A DNA stretch of 64,000 nt from the NCBI RefSeq assembly GCF_050947875.1, contig NC_134569.1, forward strand, positions 207,628,127 through 207,692,126, read 5' to 3'. The position numbers and the translations under genes were made by a program. A model generated the notes under the pieces. That model was not told where the DNA came from. It was given only the letters and a program-made list of their open reading frames with translations, and ran no database searches. How positions within the stretch are numbered: position 1 is the first letter of the stretch; each line of letters begins with the position of its first letter. The stretch comes from Dermacentor variabilis. Lineage: Eukaryota; Arthropoda; Arachnida; Ixodida; Ixodidae. Shown here piece after piece: positions 45,600 to 56,574 of this stretch.

Positions 45600-45995
45600 C
45601 GACATTCACGACGGCTTTATGATCGCTGTGGTATACACTGATGTTTTTGTTTTGACAGTTGCCACATTCTTCGCCAACGTTAGGTCGACACACGAGTCAC
45701 GGATGGTGGTTAATAGTTTCTTTTCTGTGTAACACTTTAGTACAAATTCTTCGAAGACAAATTCTACGAACCCCCTGTTTTCCTGTTTCGAAATGTCGAC
45801 GTTAAGGTCGCCCACGATGACCAAAGGCGTAGTGTTGTCTCTCGCCAACACCGCGAAGTGCGTTCGCATGAACCGCCCTACGTTGGTCTTGGAAGTGCCC
45901 GGCGAAATGTACACGGTGAAGATTCCATCGCGGGTTTTCACGGCACACACATTGCCGCAGTCGACCGGGTCAGACTTAAGCATGTGCGCGGTCAC
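45600..45995 (-). pseudogene. Endonuclease/exonuclease/phosphatase-fold domain relic
   Basis: The minus-strand frame has 'GNVCAVKTRDGIFTVYISPG', then VIVGDLNVDI (GDxN catalytic box) and 'TTIRDSCVDLTL'. The final SDHKAVV box is present only in the next frame (about 45615-45600), so one frameshift has removed the catalytic His. RT is not seen nearby. EEP domains of this compact form occur in LINEs and in Helitron/Helentron-type elements; I cannot choose. Confidence 0.7.
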
Positions 45996-46520
45996 GCACG
46001 CTTCTTCTGTAAACGGCGACTCCGGCAGAGTGGCTGTCCCTTCGTTTCGCGGCCGTTATTCCAACGTAGCCGGTCACTTCGGATCGCGACTCTCGCCGCG
46101 ATCTACCGCGCACGGTGACACCATGCCGCCCGTGTGCGCGTGCGTTACATGTGTTTATTGCGCTAAATCGTCGATTTCGAGAAAGTCGAGTTTTCTGTGG
46201 ACCGCCACGAAAGAATCGCCGGTTGGTAGAAGTAAGCAGCTTCGCTGTAAAAATATTTGAAGAACTCATAAGCTCAAGAGTGGAACGCGATAATATTCAA
46301 GGACCCCTGACTTCTGCTCACGCTTCCTGGCAACTGCCGCTTATGTAACCGTAATGTTAACAATGTTTACCGGGAAAGGCTTACAGCGATGGCTACGCAC
46401 GAAGGCGAGCTTTCTGCTAGAAACGCGGCTTCCTGAGTGGGCCGCGGATGCGCGGAGGCGAGCGCCATCCGGATGGTGTTGCAAGGAACCGGGCGTGCCG
46501 CTCCGACTCGTACAAACGCT
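45996..46520. repeat. Dispersed tick-type repeats
   Basis: The word 'caagagtggaacgcga' at about 46274 recurs at 61886, each in a similar GC-rich context, so at least that part is interspersed. The segment 46380-46500 (ggctacgcacgaaggcgag and on) looks repetitive as well but has no second copy here. Confidence 0.5.
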
Positions 46521-47938
46521 GGAAAAGGCGCTTGTCCTTACGCGCAATAGAATTATGCTTTCTCGTATATTCAAGTTACAATACGACGCTATAAGGTCTG
46601 TAGGTTATGTGTAAGTAGAACTTTGCAATTTTTACAGCAGAGTTGTTAAGGAATAGTTCCCCCAGGATCGTGTCCGTGTGTAGACACAAAACCCTACACG
46701 TGGGCCGATCCCGAAGATAGTGCAATGCTGGGCCGACCCTCGGCGGAGAAGTAGGCATTAAGCACTCTCAATACGTGGACCGATCCTGAAGTCGCGCTCG
46801 CTCATAGCACCTCCCGAATCCCGATTGTATTCCCAATTTCGAAGACAACATACTAAAGAAGTGCAATTTTCTATCCCTGCTGCGCTTTTCTTCCAAACAT
46901 TTCGCTACAAAAGGAAGGTGTTATGACTGCGTAAAGAACATTAAGAAAATCAGTAATATTTAGCAAGTCAGCTATTTCACTACCGCGTCCCCCCTTAACC
47001 CATACATGTCTTGTGTTCAACATGACGTACACTGCTTTTGTTTACCGTTACTCAACAAGTTGCTTATAGAGAAGCATGAGGCTCATTCACGAGGTGACTT
47101 TCTCTGCAAACTTTGGTTCAGTGGGTATCTGTACCTTTTCGTATTGTGCAAGGTGCAACGTCGTGGGTGCGCGGATATCAAGAAAGGTGTCATCTCACGG
47201 CAGAAAAGGGCATGAAAATGCAGGTATAACTTGTTATTGCCTAAATTCTAGAGAAAATGCATATACTACTGGATATCTATACTAGATATCTGAAACTTCG
47301 TCACGACGTTTCAAAAAGTGAAGTCCTACACGTAGGACACTAGGCAGATTTGGTGCAAGGTCGTGAGCATATTGTAATGGATGCGCCAAACATACTACAA
47401 AATAGAGAGCAACGCAATCAAGAATTCGTGTGTGTCGCAAACTGCTTTGTTCATTTTTACTGGGTAAGAAGGTACTCCTTGCTCATGCTTTCGCAAACGA
47501 AGCTCTACACAGCCTGGAGATAATTCTGAACCCAAGTGACACTCGTGATGAGGTGGTTTCATTTGCCTAGACTCTTCATCTTGGAAGTCACCCTGCTGCA
47601 GAAACTGGTGAGGAAGTCTGTCATTACGCCACCAGCCTGAAGAATTTGCCGGACAGCACTTTGCTGGCTGAAGCAGCATGCAAAGCTTTCTTTGCAACAT
47701 GGTAATGATAGCAATGCTATCATTGAGTTACCAGTGTACCGCAAAGTCCAACATTTTGTACAGATTGATCGCAACCGCGATTTGAACGCATTTTTCTGGC
47801 GCCCAGCACTTCCGCCCGCCGATTTAAAAAGAAGAATCTTGACAGCAATAGACACATCCGAAAAACGAAGAGGTCACTTTATTTTATATAGGGCAATCTA
47901 ATAGGCTCAGCAAAAGAATCGGTGGTTTCACGATACAT
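46521..47938. other. No gene recognised
   Basis: Short frames near 47395-47855 have no domain. A six-base palindrome 'gatatctatactagatatc' lies at 47273-47291. Otherwise AT-rich single-copy-looking DNA. Confidence 0.4.
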
Positions 47939-48614
47939 TGTTAGGATTGGGGGCTCAATCCCATCGCTCGTAATCAGTTGTCAAGATTGGAGTCGGGCAT
48001 GAATTGGATGGTAGCTGGCCCATGCCGTCGTCCAACTTATCCACGCTGAGGACGTTGTTGAAGGGAAGGACTGCTTCTCATCGAGAACGAGGAATATGGG
48101 TTTATTTACAGTATCTACATGCAGTTCATCAGTCTAGCATGACTGCGAGAAAAAGTACATCAGTCTTACAAGACTTTTCGAGAAAGTGCACTGAGCAGCC
48201 GCAAAACAGCGGTTTATAAACACTCGGTCCTCCCTCGATCCCAAGGTGATGGAAACGTTCGTCCAGGCATCGTAAACAAGCCGCCTCTCTGCGGGACGAC
48301 TTACACACACACACTTCCGCACAGGTTCACGGTCCGGAACAGCGAGGCCAGGCGGACTTCGTAGAACTCGGGGCTTACGTCAGGATAGGCGCCTTTTATT
48401 CCCCGAGCTGAGCCCCGCAGCGCGCCGCCAGGTGCCCATTGTCTTGCCTCTTGAACGGCGCTTGGGAAGGAGCCTCGAACTACGTTCCCTCGGGGACTCC
48501 CTCGTCCACAGCAGACCAGAATGCCGGTGGCTGGTTCAGGCACAAAGCCTGCTTCGTCGCACTCATCTTGGCTTCAGCGAAGGAGAGTCAAGGACGCGCG
48601 TATTGTTCTTCACA
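47939..48614 (-). mobile_element. LTR, minus orientation, 676 bp
   Basis: Read on the minus strand it starts TGTGAAGAAC and ends ...CCTAACA (TG...CA). Inside are a putative TATA word near 48395, 'gtgtttataaacc' and a poly(A) signal 'taaataaaccc' at about 48118-48106. It matches the plus-strand LTR at 48822 in mirror orientation. Confidence 0.8.
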
Positions 48615-49383
48615 CACAGTTGACTTAGTGACGCCATGGCTAGAGGTTTGCGGTGGCGTTCCAGGAAAGTTGACGCCGCTGTCACAACTGGCTGGCAAAA
48701 CTTGCACCTCAGCTGGGTTGTTCTTCACAGCGAAGTTTTGCCAGCCAGTTGCGACAGCGGCGTCAACTTTCATGGAACGCCACCGCAAACCTCTAGCCGC
48801 GGCGACACTAAGTGGACTGTGTGTTAAGAACAATACGCGCGTCCTCGACTCTCCGTCGCTGGAGCCAAGATGAGTGCGACGAAGCAGGTTTTGTGGCTGA
48901 ACCAGCCACCGCCATCCTGGTCTGCTGTGGACGAGGGAGTCCCCGAGGGAACGTAGTTCGAGGCTCCTTCCCAAGCGCCGTTCAAGAGGCAAGACAATGG
49001 GCACCTGGCGGCGCGCTGCGGGGCTCAGCTCGGGGAATAAAATGCGCCTATCCTGACGTAAGCCCCGAGTTCTACGAAGTCCGCCTGGCCTCGCTGTTCC
49101 GGACCGTGAACCTGTGCGGCAGTGTGTGTGTGTAAGTCGTCCCGCAGAGAGGCGGCTTGTTTACGATGCCTGGACGAACGTTTCCATCACCTTGGGATCG
49201 AGGGAGGACCGAGTGTTTATAAACCGCTGTTGTGCGGCTGCTCAGTGTACTTTCTCAAGCAGTGTTGTTAGACTGATGTACTTTCTCTCGCAGTCATGCT
49301 AGACTGATGAACTGCATGTAGATACTGTAAATAAACCCATATTCCTCGTTCTCTATGAGAAGCAGCCCTTCCCTTCAGCAACG
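48052..49383. repeat. Palindrome of about 1.3 kb: two LTR-internal junctions head to head
   Basis: The left arm (48052-48703) and right arm (48733-49383) are reverse complements over about 650 bases with few mismatches. The spacer is only 29 bases (48704-48732). Each arm holds about 90 bases of internal element sequence next to the centre, then the LTR pointing outwards. Mirror symmetry is exact at the centre, the LTR starts (48614 and 48822) and the outer ends (all sums 97,435-97,436). Confidence 0.92.
48822..49383 (+). mobile_element. LTR, plus orientation, 3'-truncated
   Basis: It starts TGTTAAGAAC, carries 'gaataaaatg', 'gtttataaacc' and 'gtaaataaaccc' like its mirror copy, and stops at about 49383 ('cttcagcaacg'), lacking the last 110 bases of the LTR. 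Gypsy integrase sequence follows immediately. Confidence 0.8.
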
Positions 49384-49389
49384 AGCAGA

Positions 49390-50599
49390 CCCGGAGCTAA
49401 AAGGCCTCGTCGAGTATTTGGAAGGGAACACCGACGTTGTCCCTAGGGCAATTAAGCGCGGATTGTCTTAGTTCACGCGACAAAACAACCTGCTCGTGAA
49501 GAAGAACTTCTCCTCAGTTCGCGCCAACTACCTTCTTGTTCCGTTAGCACTGCGTCCAGAAGTGCTGCACGCCCTGCATGACGATCCAACCACTGGGCAC
49601 CACGGATTCTCCCGGACGCTGTCGAGGATACTGGAAAGGTATTACTGGCAGCGTCTGACCGCCGATGTCGCCCGTTACGTCAATAAATGCCGAGACTTTC
49701 AGCGACGCAAGACGCCACCGACAAAGCCAGCAGGATTACTACAGCCGATCGAACCTCCTTGCCGACCATTTCAGCAGACCTGGATGAATTCGTTGGGACC
49801 GTTTCCGACGTCAACATCTGCAAATAAGTGGATCATCGTGGCGACGGACTATCTCACCCGCTTCGCTGAAACTAAAGCTCTACCGAAAGGAAGCGCAGCC
49901 GAAGTGGCCAAATTTTTTATCGAGAACATCCTGGTGCGACATGGTGCCCCAGAAGTCCTCCTCACCGACAGAGGAACGGCCTTTAAAGCAGAGCTCACCC
50001 AAGCCATTGTGCAATACAGCCGGACACGCCACAGGAGGGCAACTGCCTACCACCCGCAGACGAACGGTCTAACAGAGCGCCTGAACAAAACCTTCGCCAG
50101 CATGCTAGCAATGTACTTCGACGTCGAGCACAAGACGTGGGACGTGGTCCTGCCGTACGTAACCTTTGCTTACAACACGGCAGTGCAAGAAACAACACAG
50201 ATCACGCCGTTCAAGCTGGTTTACGGCAGGAATCCGACCCCTACTTTAGACGCCATCCTGCCGCACGTCTGCGACGAAGAGAATCTTGACGTAGCCACCT
50301 ATCTCCAGCACGCAGAAAAAGCCCGACAGCTCGCCCCCCTGCGGATCAAGAACCAACAGAGGACCGACAGCCGACACTACAACCTTCGACGACGCTACGT
50401 CGAGTACCAGCCCGGCGACCGTGTTTGGGTTTGTACCCCTATTTGCCGACGAGGACTGAGCGAGAAGCTTTTACGCCGCTATTTCAGACCATACAAGATC
50501 ACCCGACGCATTGGCGCACTTGACTATGAGGTCGTGCCAGACGGCATTTCGCTATCACAGCGGCGGCGCTCACGACCTGAAGTAGTTCATGTTGTGTGA
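49390..50599 (+). pseudogene. Ty3/Gypsy integrase, active-site mutated
   Basis: The 367-codon frame from 49496 (family similarity extends up to 49390 across a TAG at 49469-49471) encodes the C-terminal part of pol. The zinc-binding HHCC region has GHHGFSRT and ends C65-RDF, where the second Cys is Phe. In the catalytic core the first Asp is replaced by Asn (N98 in MNSLGPFP), while D158 (LLTDRGTAF) and E194 (HPQTNGLTERLN) remain at DD35E spacing. A C-terminal GDRVWV..P module follows (about 308-345). Protease, RT and RNase H are absent. Stop, lost zinc ligand and lost catalytic Asp make it inactive. Confidence 0.92.
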
Positions 50600-50780
50600 C
50601 TTAAGCCGTTCCACCAGCGCTAATGATCTTTGGGGACGTCGCATAGCTGAACTTTGGACTGTTTTGGATCGTGTCAACTTGGGCTTTGCTTCTTTGTTGT
50701 TTTGTTATTTTGTTTTACAAGTGACCTTTTGTGTTTCGCTCTCCTGTTATGTTTGTAGCATCGGGACGATGCCTTTTGAG

Positions 50781-50790
50781 AGGAGGGAAA
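50781..50790 (+). promoter_or_regulatory. Polypurine tract of the Gypsy element
   Basis: The purine run aggagggaaa stands directly before the LTR start TGACACGTG. It is the expected primer for plus-strand DNA synthesis. Confidence 0.75.
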
Positions 50791-51721
50791 TGACACGTGA
50801 ACTTGTTTATCTTCTACGGGTGAGCACTTTTAAAGGGACGCTAAAGCGAAACAATAAATCAGTTTAGACAAATGAAGAATTGTTTCAGAACCTTGCAGGC
50901 AGTCATTTCAAAAAAATAGTTTGATTATTAGATGAGAAAATGAAGGTCCAAGTACCAGTATTTGAATTTCGCGCCGAAACCGCAGTGCCGGCACGTGAGC
51001 GTGACGTGAGGGATTCCAAACTATGTTTTCGTATTTGGGCCGCGTTCGCTGAATAAAGGTTCCCGAAACTTGCCATGTTTAATATTTGGTTCCTTTAGAA
51101 AACAATGTAGTCAATCTGTACCGCTATACATAATTAGTAGGCCCTAGAAGATGCCATAAAAATCCATGACGTCAGAGCCACCAGGTGGGGGAACGTAAGT
51201 AGGCGCCGCCACCCGTATTTCATTCTTGCGCTTTTTCTGGCTTACCAAACGTCTTATCGTTGTAAGAGGGGTGTTTTTGGTGTTGTAGAAAGGTAATTTA
51301 CTGATGCAGAAGAAATCATTTTTCACTTCAGTGTCCCTTTAACGTCTAAGAAATGTTATCGCTCAGCGCAGGACGCGTCTACATGTATCGGAAGTTTCTA
51401 GAATGTTATCGATGCTTCTATCCGCTGTCTGTTGTCGCGGAACCTTGTGTAATCCTATTGCATGTATGCGCGACGCGAATGGTGTAGAACTTTGTGGAAG
51501 GCACGCGGGTCCCAGCGGTTACTCTGGAACATTCGACGACTGATCTAACAAAGCCGACGCGCTTGACACGCTGATCGGACTTTCGACGATCGCCGAGTGT
51601 GTTCGCCGCTATCGTTGTTCTTTGAGTGTAGCCTGCTTTTGAGGGCACAAGTTCGCCCAATAGAACGCTAGTTTCGTTAATTACAGTTTTTCTGCCTTCT
51701 TCACCATCACTGCACGTGCCA
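50791..51721 (+). mobile_element. 3' LTR of the Gypsy element, interrupted by a MITE
   Basis: It starts TGACACGTG and ends CACGTGCCA, an imperfect terminal inversion. Removing the MITE and one TTAA leaves about 422 bp. A decayed poly(A) signal aatagaa lies near 51659. This LTR is unrelated to the palindromic LTRs at 47939-49383, so two families meet at 49383. Confidence 0.82.
50834..51338. mobile_element. MITE with TTAA target duplication, 505 bp
   Basis: The ends are 'agggacgctaaagcgaaac' and the complement of 'agggacactgaagtgaaaa', giving terminal inverted repeats of about 20 bases. TTAA lies on both sides (50830-50833 and 51339-51342). TTAA targeting is typical of piggyBac-type transposases; the MITE has no coding capacity. 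It inserted into the Gypsy LTR and is therefore younger. Confidence 0.9.
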
Positions 51722-53289
51722 ATATCTCTAAGCTTATCAATGCAATTTGTACCACGAACACAATTTTTTCTTTCTCCCTCTCATTGACAGCCATGTAATG
51801 AAATTGTTCACTTTGACAAGTATCAGGATGTAAACATTCCGGTGTTTGTCCTGAGCATTTGTCTGGATACTATAGTCTGCATATTTGTATCAAGTTCTGG
51901 TGATGCAATCGCACTTGTCTACGCATATTTTTATAATGACAGAAACGAATTTATTGAATTTTGTTTTCAAATCTATAATGTCGCCATATGGTAATGACCA
52001 CATCAATAAGCAAATAAAATTGCAGATTCAGTTTACGTGTTGGAATCTATGCGAAGTGAAGTATTTGTCAAGTGGTCAATTAAATTCTGGTAAAGTAACT
52101 GCGATATATACAATTTGTCTTATTTTCAACAATCCAACATGTAATCTTTTGCAAGGTTTGCTTACGCACTGCATAGGTCACAACCTTAATGTCATGTAAT
52201 GTTTATGCACTACACTGTTCACAAACCATACCGAAATGCAAACGGCAGTTAATGTAGATGCATACTGCGAGACATCCACACAGTGACGTTGGTTGAGCAA
52301 GCAATGGTGCAAGGTGTATGCAGATGAATGAATGTGCTTATGTACTGATTTATTTACAAACTTCGCAGGCTGCAAGGTTGGAGTATAATGTGAGGGGGGA
52401 TAAAACGTAGCTACAGAAGGAAGAAGGGCACAACATAAGGAAAAAAAAACCTACAAAAAAGCAGCACCAACACTATGCACCCAATAGCGCCATGTGTTTT
52501 ACTGGCACAACATTATACAGTAGTTAACAAACAATAACAGAAAAAATTACTGCCCATGCACCCTGTACAGATGGTAAACCAGCTAAGCTGAAATGTGCGG
52601 CCCCATTTGTTTATCACTGGGTGAATTCCAACGGTTTATTCAAGACTTTCTATGTTATTTGTTATGTGTGTGTGTTTCTTAATGAGGTTATGCACACGTT
52701 TGGCTTGGGTTCATCACATTGTTTATTTGGAATGCCACACAGCGCGCTTCGCAAGATCACCATCATGGAAAACGCAATGAGTCGTTCGTTGTGTGAATCC
52801 AGCGGGTCCGCCGAAGACTTTCTGAATTATGTTACGCATTTGTGTTTTTCGATGCGTTAACAATAGTATTTATGACTCGGTTATGCACTGTAGTTACCAA
52901 GTGACACACCGGGGCTGCACATTTAATTTAACTAAATAGAGGGGCACATTTTTATACCTATTGGGATGCGTGAGAGAGACTGCTGCACGCCCGCTCTGCT
53001 GCGAGAGAGAAACGGCGTCACTATCGGTGTAGCCAATGGCCCGCCACACCGTTACTGCGAGATAATTATGTCATCCCGATCTTTTTTTAACGCCGTCCCT
53101 CTCTTTGTCCCTTCTCTGCAATAATGCGTATATAAACGTATAACTTCTACTTGCATAAGCATTTCCATGTCTACCCCACAAAAAATTTCTCCGTCCATCA
53201 TGTAAGACTAATAATAGCTCACACCCACCTAAACAATGGCTCATACCCCTCCGCTAGGGTGCTTATGATCTGACCACAAGTGTTTCGTC
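51722..53289. other. No gene recognised
   Basis: Mostly AT-rich. A GA- and CG-containing part at 52960-53110 ('gagagagaaacggcgtcact') looks like an interspersed repeat. No domain was found. Confidence 0.4.
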
Positions 53290-53960
53290 TAGGCCTCCCA
53301 TATATAACTTCACTGTAAAAAGAATGAACACCTTTCTGCTAAAGACCAAGACGAGCATGAGCCGTACTGACAAATGAAAGCTTATTGAACATGTCGAGTA
53401 AATGTTGGTTGACAAGCAATAAATCGAAGTTGCACAAAAAGCAGAAGCAAAAACTGATATTTGTCCATACAGATCCCAACAGCAAACGCATCCAGCTCTG
53501 AAAGTGTAATAGAGGCCATGCTGACACAAGATTCTTCCAGTGGCTTTGCATGTACAGCTTCCATTATTTTATAGGCAGCCGATCTCCACAGAATGCAAGC
53601 TTATTCCTCTACAATGCACTCTCGACATCTGGGCATGCATTGTAGAGGAAGAAGCCAGCATTCTGTGCAGATCGTCTGCCTAGAGAATTATGGAAGCTGT
53701 AGTTCTAAAAACGCTGGGAGAATCTTGTCAGCATGGCCTCCGTTAGAAACAGATACATTTCCTGTCAGGAAATACACATTAATTTTTGGCTTTCCTTTTT
53801 GTGTATGTTCGGTTTATTGCTTGTCAGCCAGCATTTGCTCGGCGTGTACATTAAACTTTTGGTTGTTAGATCATCTTGGTTTTCTTGTTCGTCCTATGTG
53901 CTCTCTGGTGCCGTTTACAGCTAGGCTATTCTTAATTTTTTTAAAGACTGCAATAAGTCA
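53290..53960. mobile_element. Large imperfect fold-back element
   Basis: The inner arms (53510-53618 and 53638-53745) match strongly in reverse complement ('gaggccatgctgac', 'tacagcttcca', 'cagaatgc', 'tcctctacaatgca'). Weaker matching continues outward to about 53290 and 53960 ('gtttattgcttgtcagcc' against 'gatttattgcttgtcaacc'). Loop about 20 bases. Old inverted duplication or fold-back transposon. Confidence 0.8.
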
Positions 53961-54570
53961 CTTTATTGGCCCTTATGATGCTTCTGTGTACCTTACAAAA
54001 TATTTTATTTGGCCAATGTAGCAAGAATGTATAGTGTGAAGCAGTAAGAACAGGGTTTGCTAACTTCTAATTAAAAGGTTTATCGTAAAAATGCAGTGAT
54101 TTATAAAGGTTACCAGAAAGTAGTACGGCAATAAAACCTGATAAAAACTAGTGCTTGATGAAACCAAACATAAGAACGGGAAAGGGCACGTGTGGCCACC
54201 TTCCAAGAAACCCGTTTTTTTTTTTTTTCAATGGCATGTAACTGGAAGAGTATGCTTGCATAAACAAGCTGTCAGCCTGTCTATTGCAATAAGAACAGTG
54301 TTTCTTGAAAGGTGCTGGCATGCAGGAGTGGAAAGTGTAATGATATTTTTTCCTGCACTTGGAATTTTTCTGTAATTTCTTTCTGTAGCATTTTTTATTT
54401 ATGTGTGGCTGCATAGAGCACCAATTTTTATGTAGCCTTCAAAAATGTCTTTCTTTCTGGTAATTTGTATAACTAGCCACAATTTTACAATGAACATTAG
54501 TTGAAAGTTAGTCGTCATCCATCTCTAGTGTCATCCTGTTGATACTGTTTCATGCTATGCACCCTTGCAA
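53961..54570. other. No gene recognised
   Basis: AT-rich, with a T run at 54216-54229. No domain was found. Confidence 0.4.
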
Positions 54571-54572
54571 CA

Positions 54573-54575
<3 letters not shown>

Positions 54576-54615
<40 letters not shown>

Positions 54616-54682
54616 GTGTGTGTGTGTGTGCGTGCGTGCGTGTATGTGTTCGTGTGTGCGTGCGTGCGTGCGTGCGCACGCA
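54576..54682 (+). repeat. (TG)n microsatellite grading into (TGCG)n
   Basis: A long TG repeat with CG interruptions, ending in cgtgcgtgcg units. Open frames across it are artefacts of the repeat. Confidence 0.97.
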
Positions 54683-55519
54683 TGGATTTGGATGTGAAAT
54701 CGGGCCCTTGGGCGGAGGTATCATTCTTCTCTGTGCAGCCTCATGAATTCGTTAAATATAGTGCAACAGAAATACGATGGACAAGTACGAATTAAACACA
54801 CGGAGCGCTTCGTTCTTGTCTGTTGTCTATCTGTTGCGCTTTAGTTAATAATGAATACACTTGAAGTCTTGCAGTTTTCAGTTGCAATGTCGGGCTAATA
54901 AGCCCGCTTATGTACTGGAATATCTGCATGGCCATGTATCCTGCAATTTAATTCTTGGCCATGTGCTTGCAAGTCGCGTGTCAACCTCCTGATTTTCCTG
55001 ACAATCTCATGTGATGTGCAGGCGCAGACAGTTTCTGGTGAATCCATGCAGGTGCGCAGGGTGTTGTGCAGGGTGTAATTTGCACTACATGTGCTGCTTT
55101 GATTGCTTTCAGTTCAGATTTTCTAGGTGTAGGATGACCTCGAATGGTACTCACTTATATGGGGTTTAATTTTATGTAGTGTGATACTACTGTTCCACTG
55201 CTATGCCACATTAGTGTACTATATGTGCCTGATGTTTGCTTGGATATTCATGATTAGCAACCTCCTCTGTGTGTTTGGCAGTTGCATATTGTCTCCTGGC
55301 CTAATTGTTTGCCCCCATATTGCACGGCATGGGCCTGTTGTGTTTCAAGTTCAGGTGCTCCCGCGGTTGTTTCTGAAGGCAGGGGTAGTCATGTTTGCAT
55401 CTCATATGCTAGCTGGAATAGTATCTGGGGGCTAGGTTCTCAGCTCTTTAGGCAAAGAATTTGTGCTGCAGGCAGCAACTCTATTGTCTAGGTGCTTGTT
55501 CGTTTGCTATTTCTCATAG
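54683..55519. other. No gene recognised
   Basis: AT-rich unique DNA; a plus-strand frame at 55181-55435 is hydrophobic with no motif. It borders the LINE K fragment. Confidence 0.4.
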
Positions 55520-56283
55520 AGGTCTTCAAGCATGCTAAAGCCGAAAAGACCTGTTATTACCCGATGCCTGTATGCGACGAGTTGTCTTTTTTGTGCGCTG
55601 CTGGTAATTCATACCGTACAATACCTTGGGCACAAGCACAGCATCTGCGATTTTCTGTAGTATCCACTCGTCCACCCCTCCACTCCATGATTTCAAGATT
55701 ATTCTTTTCACCAGGTTTAGAATTTGGGTCCAGGCATGGCATGATTGTTTCACCCACGTGCTGGCTCTGCCGTCATTGTCTTACACTAGCAAAGAATTTG
55801 TGGATGTTGACTTGCGAGTATAATTGTCCAGCTAAGTGGAGCACAATGTGCAAACTGGGGTAGTTCTCGATTCTAGTCTTTTTTCCGACGTCGATGTAAC
55901 CTGACTTATCAGAAAGCGTGAGGCCAGACTGGCGAAGAAAGTCTGCAGTGTTGTCTAGAGCTTGCTGCATCATTTTTGATTTCTGTATAAGAGAGCCTTC
56001 TCATAGACTGTAGCACACCATAGGCTGTAGTACTTCTTGTAGTATGCCTGTGTTGTTGGTGTGGGTGGGCCAAATGTACCTCGAACTCCCACCTGGAATT
56101 TCCTGTTTTTTTTAAAGAATTACTGTTTACCTTACGTGCTCTGCGAGAAATGTTTTCGCTCATCGTTCCTCGTATTAAAGTAGCATGAGGTACTGCTGTT
56201 AAAAGCCCCTTCACTTTCTTCATTCTTTCATAAGCGGTATTACACAATGCCCTGCAATAATCATTCTGCTGCTTATGGCCCAC
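55520..56283 (-). pseudogene. LINE K fragment: RT palm end and thumb
   Basis: On the minus strand 'MMQQALDNTADFLRQSGLTL' and 'DKSGYIDVG' (about 55975-55895) match the segment after the YADD box. 'NLVKRIILKSWSG' and 'LQKIADAVLVPKVLYGMNY' (about 55715-55590) match the thumb. The upstream part to 56283 holds a weak 'AYERMKKVKG' piece. Frames are broken and the catalytic box is not readable. It resembles the P/J group. Confidence 0.6.
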
Positions 56284-56574
56284 TCATATCTGCCAAAAGG
56301 GACAACTCTTGAAAAAAGTTTTCTTTGTGCTGTCTGTGCTACATAGTATGAGCCGTCATGTCTTGACATTTACACATCTGTAGAACTAGCTTCCTGATAG
56401 AGTACTTGCTATACCTGATTATGTTTATTTGTGCAGTGTTGTTGAACAATACATATTCATGCAATGAATGTTTACACACTCGAATTATCACGAAAGATGG
56501 TTGTTTTACAATTGTGCCCTTTGCTTTCGATTGGTGTTAGATTTTGCATAAGCATGTAGCTCTGTACTAACGCA

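Noticed and set aside
47395..47855. Possible transposase or host exon on the minus strand
   Set aside because: Frames of about 100 codons exist but I could match no family, splice structure or catalytic motif.
48301..49135. Duplicated protein-coding frames in inverted orientation
   Set aside because: The matching frames lie inside the LTR arms of the palindrome; LTRs are not expected to encode protein and the frames differ by indels.
54552..54795. Open frames of Cys/Val or Thr/His repeats
   Set aside because: They are translations of the (TG)n microsatellite on both strands.
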